From: Pseudomonadota bacterium
GTDB lineage: Bacteria > Myxococcota_A > Polyangia > Polyangiales > Polyangiaceae
DNA length: 64,000 nucleotides
Assembly (NCBI GenBank): GCA_023402175.1
Contig: JAEXCN010000355.1
Location: forward strand, 1 to 64,000
Reading direction: 5' to 3'
Part shown: piece after piece, positions 51,263 through 59,929 of the stretch
How the letters are laid out: every line of letters begins with the position of its first letter
Position numbering within the stretch: position 1 is the first letter of the stretch
Position numbers and translations under genes: made by a program
The notes under the pieces: generated by a model
The model's database searches: none
Seen by the model: only the letters and a program-made list of their open reading frames with translations
What the model was told of the DNA's origin: nothing

Positions 51263-51752
51263 GTTCACTGTCGGCGAGACTCCGAGCTGCAGCGTCTGCG
51301 CCCGCATGCCGTAAGTCGCGGGTCAGAACGTTTTTCTTCCCGGATTCTCGATCGACGTCTCTTTTTCTCGCGGCCCCACCGACTTCCGATGAATACAGCG
51401 CCATCGCGGCTCGGCTCCCATGGACAGATGCCTCGATTCTACGGGCCGAAACAGCGATTGCCTTGGTAGGTGACCAAGCTCGACCAGGAATGGGGCCGCG
51501 AGGCTCCGACCGCGCGGTGCATCCTGGGGGCCGCCACTCATCGCGCATCGGCGCGCGCCTTTCGAGGTTGGCGGCGTGATCCTTCTTCCTTGCACGACAG
51601 TAGAGTGCTGACGACGCGATCTCGCGCACTTCGCGGCTGGCCCGGCCCGCGCATATACGTCGGGCAGCGCTGCGGCGAGGCTTGTCCCCCCCGAGCCCGC
51701 CGCAGCGTTTTCTTTTTCCTGCTCGAGCGCGCGCGCGCCAGCCGCCGCGCCG
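51263..51752. other. Non-coding stretch upstream of operon B
   Basis: About 490 bases with only poor, Arg-rich frames on either strand. It should hold the promoter of operon B. A T-rich patch near 51327-51335 and another near 51707-51718 stand out, but I cannot assign -35/-10 elements or a clear palindrome. Confidence 0.45.
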
Positions 51753-52807
51753 TTACCAGCCGATCGCCCGACCGTCGTAGTTGATGAGCGACGGTCCCGA
51801 CGGCGACGCGAGCCGCTCGATCACGGCGCGCATCCCCTCGACCGACGTTCCCGGCGAGACAGGCGCGTTCGGCCCTCCCATGTCCGTGTGGACCCAGCCC
51901 GGGTGAAGCGCAGCAACGGCCAGGCCCCTCGGAACGAGGTCCATCCCCAGCAAGCGCACGGCGCTGTTCAGCGCGGCTTTCGATGACCGGTAGATGTACT
52001 CGCCCCCGCCGGTCTCGACGCTGAATGAGGCCATGTCCGTCGAGATGAAGATGGTCTTCGGCGACGTTGCTCTTAGCAAGTTCGGCACGAGCGCCTCGGT
52101 GAGCTTGATCGGCGCGATGGTTCGATAGCGAAGCCAGACCACGCCGCCGTCGAGCGCCTGACTGCTCGTCAGCTCCATCCCACGGATGGACGCACGTTGC
52201 CCATCCTCTTCTTCCTGCGCTGCATCGAAGAGGCTCGGTGCACCCGGGGCTCCGTCGACGAACGGACAGACGAGGAGGCTCACTTCGTCGACGAGACCGG
52301 CTCGAAGGAAGTTGCCGTTCGTCACGCCGCCGCCTTCGAGCAAGAGGCGCGTGATGCCGAGCTCGCGATTCAAAGTTTGGAAGGGCGAGATCGAGATCGA
52401 ACTTCGTCTCGCCGGCGAAGACATAGGAAACGCCATCCGCGCGAAGGCCCGCCAGGTGCGCGTCCGAGACGTGCTCGGCGAGAACGACCAACGATCGGAT
52501 CCCCACCGATGTCCGAGCGCCCCCACGCGATCTTCCCGTGTGCGTCGAGCACGCTCCCGTAGGCCGTCGCATCGCGCCGCGCAAACCAAGGCTCGCGCGG
52601 AAACGTCTCGTTCGTACGGTCTGCGTAGGAGTCCTTTTTCGCGAGCTCTTGGCCCGTGATGCGCCCGATCAGCCAAGCGTCGCCGCCCAGCTCTTCGTGA
52701 ACGCGTTCGAAGAGACGCGTACCACCTTCGCGCTCGGGGCGCCATCGGCTCGGCAATGTTCGGCCGTCGATGCTCGTGGCCATGTGACAGATGACGTTGG
52801 GCTTCAT
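51753..52807 (-). pseudogene. Frameshifted RibD_C/DHFR-like gene fused to an SDR C-terminal half
   Basis: From ATG 52807 the minus strand reads a RibD C-terminal / dihydrofolate-reductase-like protein (MKPNVICHMATSIDGRTLPS, GGDAWLIGRITGQELAKKDS, TAYGSVLDAHGKIAWGRSDI). One extra base near 52488-52490 shifts it (LVVLAEHVSDAHLAGLRADG, YVFAGETKFDLDLAL) and another near 52379-52382 shifts it again (LNRELGITRLLLEGGGVTNG, LVDEVSLLVCPFVDGAPG). After WLRYRT the last frame continues without a break into the second half of a short-chain dehydrogenase (IAPIKLTEALVPNLLRA, YRSSKAAL with Tyr and Lys, AALHPGWVHTDMGG). The SDR cofactor-binding half is missing. Both frameshifts are in short GG runs, so sequencing error cannot be excluded, but the domain junction stands. 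Confidence 0.75.
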
Positions 52808-52910
52808 CGATTTCCTCACAGCGCGTAGAGGATGCTCCAGCCCATGGTCAGGCACTAGGCCCACGCGCTGTAAAGGCCGTTAAGCAACAATTGACAGTGC
52901 GTGCCCTCAT

Positions 52911-53825
52911 TCATTGCGTCTTCGTCTTTTCAGGAGGCCGCGGGAGGTCGCTCTGCCAGCCACTCGTTCCGAGCCACAGATTCACGCCGAAGAACGGGGC
53001 CGGAGGGATCGTTCCGCCCGCGTCCGAACGATCGTCGACGAACAGCTCGAACCGGCGCGCGACGACGGCGCCGCCGAGGAGCTCTAGGTGCGCGAGCTTG
53101 CCGAAGTGCACACGAGCCCCCGCACCGACCTTCACGAGCGAATATGCGACCGACGCATCGCGATCGCCCCACGAACGATCCGAGAGGTGAAAACGCTGGC
53201 CATCGAGCGCGCTCATGAGCTCCAGAGTGACAAGGGTGGCGGGCCTCCACGTCACATACGCCGACGACGGGATGACACCGCGGACGGCGAAATTGCGAAC
53301 TGGCTCCCAATACAGCGCGCCGAGCGGCACGGGCGTGATGGAGCCGGTCCGACGATCGTAGGCCACTCCGGCGCCGATGCTGAAGGCTGACCCGATCTTG
53401 TACATCGCGATGACATTCCCGCTGACGTAGAGGTCGGCCCCCGTCAGCGGACCGGCGAGGTTCGAAGCCACTCCGAAGTTGACCATCAGGATCCCGAACC
53501 AGCGATCACTGAATGAACGCGCGAGCGTGTGGCCGACGGTAATGTTGTGGAGATCGGTGGACCCGGACTGCTCGCCGGTGTTGTGGGCGTGGACGAGCTG
53601 ATATCCGACGCTCGGGATGATGAACGTCTTCGGCGTCAATGCGAACGGGAATCCGGCATTCGCGCGGTACGTGTCGAACGCGAGCTTCGATCCATTCGGC
53701 CTGAAGCTCACCGGGGCGTAGTACTCGTAGCCTGCGCTCACCGGGCGGAGCTCGCCGAGCTGCGCCAATGACGTCGTCGAGACGAGCGAGACGAGCATGA
53801 ACGCGAGCAGCGCGGGCCAGCGCAT
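52911..53825 (-). CDS. Outer-membrane protein at the end of the RND efflux operon
   Basis: A 304-residue exported protein with a signal peptide (WPALLAFMLVSLVSTTSLAQ) and beta-barrel-like strands (VSAGYEYYAPVSFRPNGSKL, SVGYQLVHAHNT, SAFSIGAGVAYDRRTGSITP, ALYWEPVRNFAVRGVIPSSA). It resembles the DUF6268 group of outer-membrane proteins, which I cannot confirm. It starts at ATG 53825, one base after the RND stop, so it is part of the efflux operon. Role unknown. Confidence 0.72.
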   Translation of the reverse strand: MRWPALLAFMLVSLVSTTSLAQLGELRPVSAGYEYYAPVSFRPNGSKLAFDTYRANAGFPFALTPKTFIIPSVGYQLVHAHNTGEQSGSTDLHNITVGHTLARSFSDRWFGILMVNFGVASNLAGPLTGADLYVSGNVIAMYKIGSAFSIGAGVAYDRRTGSITPVPLGALYWEPVRNFAVRGVIPSSAYVTWRPATLVTLELMSALDGQRFHLSDRSWGDRDASVAYSLVKVGAGARVHFGKLAHLELLGGAVVARRFELFVDDRSDAGGTIPPAPFFGVNLWLGTSGWQSDLPRPPEKTKTQ

Positions 53826-53826
53826 C

Positions 53827-56800
53827 TCAATGGTCCTCGACGAGCGTCGCAACGACAGGTGGTTTGCGCCGCTTCAGGCGCTCGGCGAAGTCATCGAAGA
53901 TCGAATAGACGACCGGAGTTGCGAGCAGCGTGAGTAGGAGCGAGAACACCTGCCCGCCCACGACGACTCCTGCAATGCCTCGATTCAGGCCGGCGCCGAT
54001 GCCGCGCGAGAATACGAGCGGCAGCATGCCCGCGACGAAGGCGATGGTCGTCATGAGGATCGGCCGCAGTCGGTCGCGGTTCGCCTCGAGGATCGCCTCG
54101 CTGCGCGACTTCCCTTCGGCGCGAAGGTGAATCGTGTAATCGACCTGGAGAATGGCATTCTTCTTCACGACGCCGAACAGCACGAGGAGGCCGAGCGCCG
54201 AGAACATCGTGAGCTGCTGCCCGAACAAGACGAGCGACAGGAGCGCGAACGGCACCGTGAGCGGCAGCGCGATCAGGATCGTGATCGGATGGAGCCACGA
54301 CTCGAACTGGGCGGCGAGGACCAGATACATGAAGACGAACGACGCTCCGAACGCGAGCAGGAACGCTCTCACCGTCTTCGCCGACTCGCGCGAGCTGCCC
54401 GCGGCACGCGCGGCGTACCCCGGCGGCATGTGCTCGTCGGCGACGATCTTCTCGAGCGCAGAAGCGACCTTGCTCTCGCCGACACCGGGCGCGACGTTGG
54501 CGGAGATCGTCACGACACGACGCCGGCCCGCCCGCTCGATCTTCGAAGGTCCCGCGTCGACGTTCGCGTCGACGACGGATGCGAGCTGCACCGTACCGCC
54601 GTTGCGCGACGGCACCGTCATCAGGCTGCCGCGCTCGTCGACGCGATAATCCCGAAGTGCGCGCATGCGGATGTCGTAGTCCTCGCCCGCCTCGGAGAAC
54701 GCGGACACCTTCATGCCGCCGACGAGGAGCTGCAGCGTCGCCGCGACATCGTACGGCTCGACGCCGAGCGTCGAGGCCCGATCGCGGTCGATCGCAATCC
54801 GCGCTTCCGGCTTGCCGACGACGAGGCTCGAGGTGACGTCGACCGCGCCGGGAACGCCGCGCAGCTTCTCGACGACCTGCTGGGAGAACGTCGCGAGCTT
54901 GCCGAGATCGGGACCGCTGAGCGTGTACTGGATCGCGCCGCCGGATCCTCCGAAATCCGAAGCCGCTCCGGCGCTCACCTCGAGCTCGTTCGGCTGGTGC
55001 GCGAGGACATCGCGCCTCACGCGTTCGATCAGCTCGACTTGCGACGGCTTGCGGTCGTGTGGATCGGATAGGCGGACGTAGATGCTCGCGACGTTCGGGG
55101 TCTGATCGGCCGAGTCGCCGATCGTCGTGAGCGTATGCACGACGCCGGGGATGGCTCGGATCTCGCGGGCGACGCGGTCTGCGACGACGCGCGTGGCCTC
55201 TGCGCTCGTGCCTTCGGGCGCGCGCACGGAGACGTTGAACTGCGCGTCGTCGTTCTCCGGAAGAAAGCTCCCCGGGACGGCCCGCGCGAGCGGAATCGAC
55301 GAGGCGAGCGCCGCGATGCAAGCGACGACGACGATCCACCGACGCGTCATCACGAACCGAAGGAGCTTCATGTAGCTACGCTCGATCGGGCCATAGACGT
55401 GATCGACGACGCGCTCCAGACGACTCTTCTCACCGTGCCCCGTCGCGCCTGGCTCCTTCAGCCAACGTGCGGCGAGCATCGGCGTCAGCGTGAAGCTCAC
55501 CACGAGTGAGACCGCGATCGCGCATGCCATCGTCAGACCGAAGCTCTTGAGGAAGCGCCCGACGACGCCGCTCATGAAGCCGACGGGGACGAAGACCGCG
55601 AGCAGCGAGAGCGTCGTCGCGAGCACCGCGAGGCCGATCTCCTGTGTCGCCTTCACTGCCGCTTCGCGCGGCGACATGTTCTTCTCCGTCACGAAGCGGT
55701 GGATGTTCTCGAGCACGACAATCGAATCGTCGATGACGATGCCTACCGCGAGCGCGAGCGCGAGCAGCGTCATCATGTTCAGCGTGAACCCGAGCAGCTT
55801 CATCAGCGCGAATGCGCCGATGATGGAGACGGGAATCGCGATCGCGGAGATCGCCGTGCTGCGCGCGCTGCCGAGGAACAGGAGAACGACGACCGCCGCG
55901 AGCACCGCCCCGAGGACGAGGTGTTCCTGCACCGCATCCACGCTCGTACGAATCGACTGCGAGTTGTCGCGCACGACCTCGAGCTTCGCGCCTTGCGGAA
56001 GGCTGCGCTGCACCTCGGTGAGTCGCTCGCGCACGGTGTCGACGACGGCGACGGTGTTCGAGCCGGACTGCTTGCGGACCGAGAGGACGACCGCTCGGCT
56101 GCCGTCGTACGTCGCGTACGAGCTTTCGTCCTCGGCGCCGTCCTCCACGATGGCAACGTCCTCGAGCCGCGTCGGGTGCTCGTCGGACTCGCGCACGACG
56201 ATGCGGCGCAGCTCGTCGAGGGTCGTGACCTTACCTTCGACTCGCAGCGTGAGCTGACTCGGGCCGCGCTGCACGACGCCGCCCGGGAGGCTGAAGTTCT
56301 GGCGCGTGATCGCTTGCGAGACGGCGGCCGCAGTGAGGTCGTGTGACTGGAGCTTGACGGGATCGATCCAGACCTTGATCTCGCGCTTCGTCCCGCCGAT
56401 GACGGTTACCTGGCCGACGCCGTCGATGCTCTCGATCTGACGGCGGACGGTCTTGTCGGCGAGCTCGGTCAGATCGCGGACCGTCCCCTGCCCGTGCAGG
56501 GTGACGTACATGATCGGTGCGGCGTCGGGATCGAAGCGGCTCACCACCGGCGGATCGATCCCCTTCGGCAGGTTCGGAACCGCATTGCTGACGCGATCGC
56601 GGACTTCTTGCGCGGCGACGTCGCCGTTCTTCTCGAGGACGAACGACACCATCACGAGGGAGACACCTTCGCTCGACGTCGATCGCACTTCGTCGACGCC
56701 GCCGATCGTGTTGACGGCTGCTTCGATCTTGTCCGAGATCTCGGTCTCGACCTCCTCGGGCGCCGCCCCCGGCAGCGTCGTCGTGATGACCACGGCGGGA

Positions 56801-56928
56801 ATGTCGACGTTCGGATACTTGTCGAGCCCGAGGTCGAAGTAGGCAGCACCGCCGACGACGACGATGACGAGCATGAGCACCCACGTGAAGACGGGGCGCT
56901 GGACGCAGATCCTGGCGAGCCACTGCAT
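53827..56928 (-). CDS. RND multidrug efflux pump, inner-membrane permease (HAE1/AcrB type)
   Basis: A 1033-residue, twelve-TM proton-driven transporter of the usual length. It opens MQWLARICVQRPVFTWVLML with the first TM and has the periplasmic landmarks PNVDIPAVVITTTLPGAAPE and the central motifs AVGIVIDDSIVVLENIHRFV (TM4 with two Asp), FAGSARST-type loop (FLGSARSTAISAIAIPVSII), and TM10-12 VLFGVVKKNAILQVDYTI and GGQVFSLLLTLLATPVVYSI. The TM4 DD pair is intact, so it should couple to protons. Closest to MdtB/MexB-type HAE1 pumps; the substrate is unknown, and the heavy-metal CzcA type is less likely. Confidence 0.96.
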   Translation of the reverse strand: MQWLARICVQRPVFTWVLMLVIVVVGGAAYFDLGLDKYPNVDIPAVVITTTLPGAAPEEVETEISDKIEAAVNTIGGVDEVRSTSSEGVSLVMVSFVLEKNGDVAAQEVRDRVSNAVPNLPKGIDPPVVSRFDPDAAPIMYVTLHGQGTVRDLTELADKTVRRQIESIDGVGQVTVIGGTKREIKVWIDPVKLQSHDLTAAAVSQAITRQNFSLPGGVVQRGPSQLTLRVEGKVTTLDELRRIVVRESDEHPTRLEDVAIVEDGAEDESSYATYDGSRAVVLSVRKQSGSNTVAVVDTVRERLTEVQRSLPQGAKLEVVRDNSQSIRTSVDAVQEHLVLGAVLAAVVVLLFLGSARSTAISAIAIPVSIIGAFALMKLLGFTLNMMTLLALALAVGIVIDDSIVVLENIHRFVTEKNMSPREAAVKATQEIGLAVLATTLSLLAVFVPVGFMSGVVGRFLKSFGLTMACAIAVSLVVSFTLTPMLAARWLKEPGATGHGEKSRLERVVDHVYGPIERSYMKLLRFVMTRRWIVVVACIAALASSIPLARAVPGSFLPENDDAQFNVSVRAPEGTSAEATRVVADRVAREIRAIPGVVHTLTTIGDSADQTPNVASIYVRLSDPHDRKPSQVELIERVRRDVLAHQPNELEVSAGAASDFGGSGGAIQYTLSGPDLGKLATFSQQVVEKLRGVPGAVDVTSSLVVGKPEARIAIDRDRASTLGVEPYDVAATLQLLVGGMKVSAFSEAGEDYDIRMRALRDYRVDERGSLMTVPSRNGGTVQLASVVDANVDAGPSKIERAGRRRVVTISANVAPGVGESKVASALEKIVADEHMPPGYAARAAGSSRESAKTVRAFLLAFGASFVFMYLVLAAQFESWLHPITILIALPLTVPFALLSLVLFGQQLTMFSALGLLVLFGVVKKNAILQVDYTIHLRAEGKSRSEAILEANRDRLRPILMTTIAFVAGMLPLVFSRGIGAGLNRGIAGVVVGGQVFSLLLTLLATPVVYSIFDDFAERLKRRKPPVVATLVEDH

Positions 56929-56940
56929 GACGTTTCTTCC

Positions 56941-58002
56941 TCACTCGACGGGTGCGCCGTCGCTCATCTGCGGCGACGGGTTGGTGACGACGAGATCTCC
57001 CGCGCGCGCGCCTTCTTCGATCGCGAACGCGTCGCCTGCCTCGATGCCGAGCTTCACAAGGTGGAGCTCGAGATGCTTGTCCTTCACGAGGTAGATGCTC
57101 TTCTCCTGACCGGTCGCGAGAATGGCGGTCTTCGGTACGACGGGCGCCTGCCTCTCGCCGACGTGGAGGGCGGCTTCGACGAACATGCCGGGAAGGAGCG
57201 CGCCGTCGGCGTTCGGGACGATGGCTTCGACGACGACGTCTCGCGTCGTCGGTCGGACTTCGCCGCTGAGATACTTCACCGTGCCCGAGAACGTGCGGCC
57301 CGGGAGCGCCGCTGCGCTGAACGTCACGAGCGCGCCCTCCTTCACGTCGCCGATGCGCCGCTCCGGGATGGTCAGCTTCAGGCGAAGCGGATTGCCCACC
57401 ACGAGCGTCACGATCTTCGACGACGGCTGGACGTAGTCGCCGACGGAGACCATGCGCTCGGTGACGACGCCGGCGAAAGGGGCGCGGATCGTTCCGTCAC
57501 CGACCGCGATCGCGGCGCTCGATGCCCGCGCCTGGGACACGGCGACGGACGCGAGCTGTTGCTTGCACGTCGCGGTCTGCTTGTCGTGCTCCTGCTGGGT
57601 GATCGCTCCGCGCGCCACGAGCGCATCGAAGCGCTCGCACTCGGCACGTGCCGCCTCGAGCTGCGTCTGCGCGCTCGCGACGTTGGCTTGTGCCTCCGCT
57701 GCGCTCGCGGCCGCCGAGCGTACGTCGAGCTGGGCGATGAGTGCGCCCTGCGCGACCTTCTGGCCACGCTCGACGAACGTCTTCGTCACGCGTCCGCCCG
57801 CGTTCGCGGTGAGCTCGGTGCGGAGCTCGGCGGTAAGCGTTCCCGTGAGTGGAACGATGCGCGCGACGGGACGCTCGGCGATCGTTTGCGTCGTCGCCTT
57901 GACCGGAGCGAGCATCGTCTGCTCGGGGGTCGGCTGAGGCGAGTGGCACGCGACAAGGGCGAGGCCGACGAAAGTGAAAATACCGACGACGTTGCGGCTC
58001 AT
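56941..58002 (-). CDS. RND efflux periplasmic adaptor (membrane-fusion protein), lipoprotein
   Basis: A 353-residue adaptor with lipobox LVAC from ATG 58002. A lipoyl-like half (AGGRVTKTFVERGQKVAQGA ... GTIRAPFAGVVTERMVSVGD) flanks an alpha-hairpin (AASAAEAQANVASAQTQLEA), then the beta-barrel (LRLKLTIPERRIGDVKEGAL) and membrane-proximal domain (PVVPKTAILATGQEKSIYLV). Its start overlaps the TolC-like stop (ATGA). It bridges the pump and the outer-membrane channel. Confidence 0.95.
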   Translation of the reverse strand: MSRNVVGIFTFVGLALVACHSPQPTPEQTMLAPVKATTQTIAERPVARIVPLTGTLTAELRTELTANAGGRVTKTFVERGQKVAQGALIAQLDVRSAAASAAEAQANVASAQTQLEAARAECERFDALVARGAITQQEHDKQTATCKQQLASVAVSQARASSAAIAVGDGTIRAPFAGVVTERMVSVGDYVQPSSKIVTLVVGNPLRLKLTIPERRIGDVKEGALVTFSAAALPGRTFSGTVKYLSGEVRPTTRDVVVEAIVPNADGALLPGMFVEAALHVGERQAPVVPKTAILATGQEKSIYLVKDKHLELHLVKLGIEAGDAFAIEEGARAGDLVVTNPSPQMSDGAPVE

Positions 58003-59303
58003 CGTGAGCCCTCCTCTTCCGAGATTCGACGCGACGAGAGCCGGAGCGCCGCCCGTGCGTACTGGAGATCGAAGTCCGCCTGCGCCTGCGCGACGGCGGC
58101 ACTGAAGAAGTCGCGCTGCGCCTGCACGACCTCGATTTGCGTTGCGACCCCGCTCGCATACCGATCGCGCGCGAGCTCCTGCGCGAGCGTCGCCGACTTC
58201 ACCTGGGCGCGCGCGGCGCGAGCCTTCTCGATGCCGACACGGACCTGTTGCCAGGACTGATAGATCGCGTCTTCCGCGGAGCGCCGCGCCTTGTCTTCGC
58301 GTGCGCGCGCGGCCCCCACGGCGGCGGTCTGAGCGGCGACATTCGGTGCGAGACCGAAATCGAGCTTCCACGTGACGACGCCCTGCACCGTGTAGATCGA
58401 ATGGCGACCGGTGAAACCGCCGGCGTTTGTCAGATGCTCCTGCCCTTGCGCAGAGAGGGTCGGAAGCCACGCCGCGCGCGCTGCCGATCGCGACCGCTCC
58501 GCGGCTTCCGTGGCGAGCGTCGCGGGACGAACGCTGACGAGGTCGTCACTCGGACGACCGAGCCAGGCCGAGAGCGGCGGCTCCTCGTGCAGATCGTCCT
58601 CGCGATAGTCTTCGCGTGTAGCGGGCTCCGGTGTGAGGCGCGACAACGACTCGAGGACGCGCCGCGCCTGGACGACGCCTTGATCGGCCTCCGCCACGTC
58701 GCGCTGGGCTCGCGCGAGATCCGCAACCGCGCGCTGCACGTCGAGCTCGCTTGCCGTCCCGAGCGCCCGGCGATCTTGGACGAGCTTCATGTTGCCGTCG
58801 GCGAAACGCACGCTCTCCTTCGCAGAAGAGAGAACCGCCTCATTTCCGAGCAGCTGGTAGTAGGCCTGGGCCGTCGACGATTCGACGGACACCTCCGTGC
58901 TCGCGCGTGACGCTTCGGCAGCAGCGAGATTCGCGGTAGCGGCGCGCCTCTGCTCCCACGCCCCGACGTTGATGATCGGCACCGCGACGGTCAGGTTCGC
59001 GTCGAGACCGTTCAACGGCGTGAGCGTCGCGCGCTGGCCGTTCGGGGCCGAGAAGGCCGCCTCGTATTGGTTCCGCGTGTAGATGCCTTGAGCGGTGAAC
59101 GACGGCAGTAATGCCGCCGTCGCGACGTCACGTTGTGCGTCTCGTTGCTCGCGGAGCGCCTGCGCTTCGCGATTGTCTGGATTGTTCCTCTTCGAGCTCT
59201 CCACGAACGTCGCGAGAGGCTGCAGCGCATACGCGCGGCACGGCACCATCGTGCCGAGCAACGCCGCTGCCGTGACGATCCACGATCGACCTCGCCGTCT
59301 CAT
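57999..59303 (-). CDS. TolC-family outer-membrane efflux channel
   Basis: A 434-residue TolC-like protein with a signal peptide (WIVTAAALLGTMVPCRAYAL) and two structural repeats of coiled-coil helices (ALREQRDAQRDVATAALLPS, AAAEASRASTEVSVESSTAQ; RSAARAAWLPTLSAQGQEHL, LAQELARDRYASGVATQIEV). GGAGGAG lies nine bases before the ATG at 59303, which I prefer; an upstream ATG at 59327 overlaps the previous stop and is an alternative. It provides the exit duct for the RND pump. Confidence 0.94.
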   Translation of the reverse strand: MRRRGRSWIVTAAALLGTMVPCRAYALQPLATFVESSKRNNPDNREAQALREQRDAQRDVATAALLPSFTAQGIYTRNQYEAAFSAPNGQRATLTPLNGLDANLTVAVPIINVGAWEQRRAATANLAAAEASRASTEVSVESSTAQAYYQLLGNEAVLSSAKESVRFADGNMKLVQDRRALGTASELDVQRAVADLARAQRDVAEADQGVVQARRVLESLSRLTPEPATREDYREDDLHEEPPLSAWLGRPSDDLVSVRPATLATEAAERSRSAARAAWLPTLSAQGQEHLTNAGGFTGRHSIYTVQGVVTWKLDFGLAPNVAAQTAAVGAARAREDKARRSAEDAIYQSWQQVRVGIEKARAARAQVKSATLAQELARDRYASGVATQIEVVQAQRDFFSAAVAQAQADFDLQYARAALRLSSRRISEEEGSR

Positions 59304-59323
59304 TCTCTTCTTCTCCTCCTCAT

Positions 59324-59845
59324 TCATCGCGCGCAGAAGACGTTCTCGATGACGCCGTCGGGTCCGATGACGAACGTGCGCGGCCCAGATCGGTCGTAAG
59401 GCGGGAACCAGCCGTACGCGGCCGCGACGGTGCCGTCCGTGTCGGCAAGCACGGCGAGACGCGCGCCCCCGCGGACCTTGTCGAGCGCGGTCACGCCTCG
59501 ACGCGCGACGAGCACGACGAACACCCCAATGGCGCCCGCCTCCGGCCACGCGTCTCGGAGCTTCGCGTCCACGAGCGCCGCTGAGGGTTCGACATCGGAC
59601 GTGTGGAGATGCAAGAGGACGGGCCGGCTCCGGAGCGACGACAGATCGAAGCGATCTCCGGCGGCGGTGATACCGACGAAGTTCGGCGCGAGCTCGCCCG
59701 GACGGAGCCGCGCAAGCGGCGGCTCGCATGCTTCCACGGGCGCCTCGCGCGCGGGACGTTCTGCCGTGCGACCGCACGCGACGATGCCGAAGGCGCATAG
59801 GAACATCGCGGAGACCTTCGCAGCGACCTCCCTTGCAGCATCCAT
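59324..59845 (-). CDS. Redoxin-like lipoprotein lacking the peroxidatic cysteine
   Basis: A 173-residue lipoprotein (lipobox IVAC) with a thioredoxin/peroxiredoxin-like fold (APNFVGITAAGDRFDLSSLR, GAIGVFVVLVARRGVTALDK, RTFVIGPDGVIENVFCAR). Where peroxiredoxins have TPGC, this reads EPSA (TSDVEPSAAL), so the peroxidatic Cys is absent and peroxidase chemistry is unlikely. It is the first gene of the RND operon, directly downstream of the TGTCCG repeat element. An internal ATG at 59806 is an alternative start. It may sense or bind rather than catalyse. Confidence 0.8.
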   Translation of the reverse strand: MDAAREVAAKVSAMFLCAFGIVACGRTAERPAREAPVEACEPPLARLRPGELAPNFVGITAAGDRFDLSSLRSRPVLLHLHTSDVEPSAALVDAKLRDAWPEAGAIGVFVVLVARRGVTALDKVRGGARLAVLADTDGTVAAAYGWFPPYDRSGPRTFVIGPDGVIENVFCAR

Positions 59846-59881
59846 TGGACGGTCAGCATGCGCCGCTCGAGTCTCACGGCG

Positions 59882-59919
59882 TTGACGCGAATATGTCCGA
59901 ATGTGTCCGGCGCCATTCG
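59882..59919. promoter_or_regulatory. TGTCCG direct-repeat element upstream of the efflux operon
   Basis: TGTCCG occurs at 59894-59899 and 59904-59909, a 10-base period on one DNA face as for OmpR-type response regulators. The surrounding 38 bases match 62051-62088 with three mismatches. It lies 37-74 bases before the ATG at 59845, at a promoter position, and 11 bases from the stop of the kinase gene. Confidence 0.6.
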
Positions 59920-59929
59920 CCCGGAAGAG

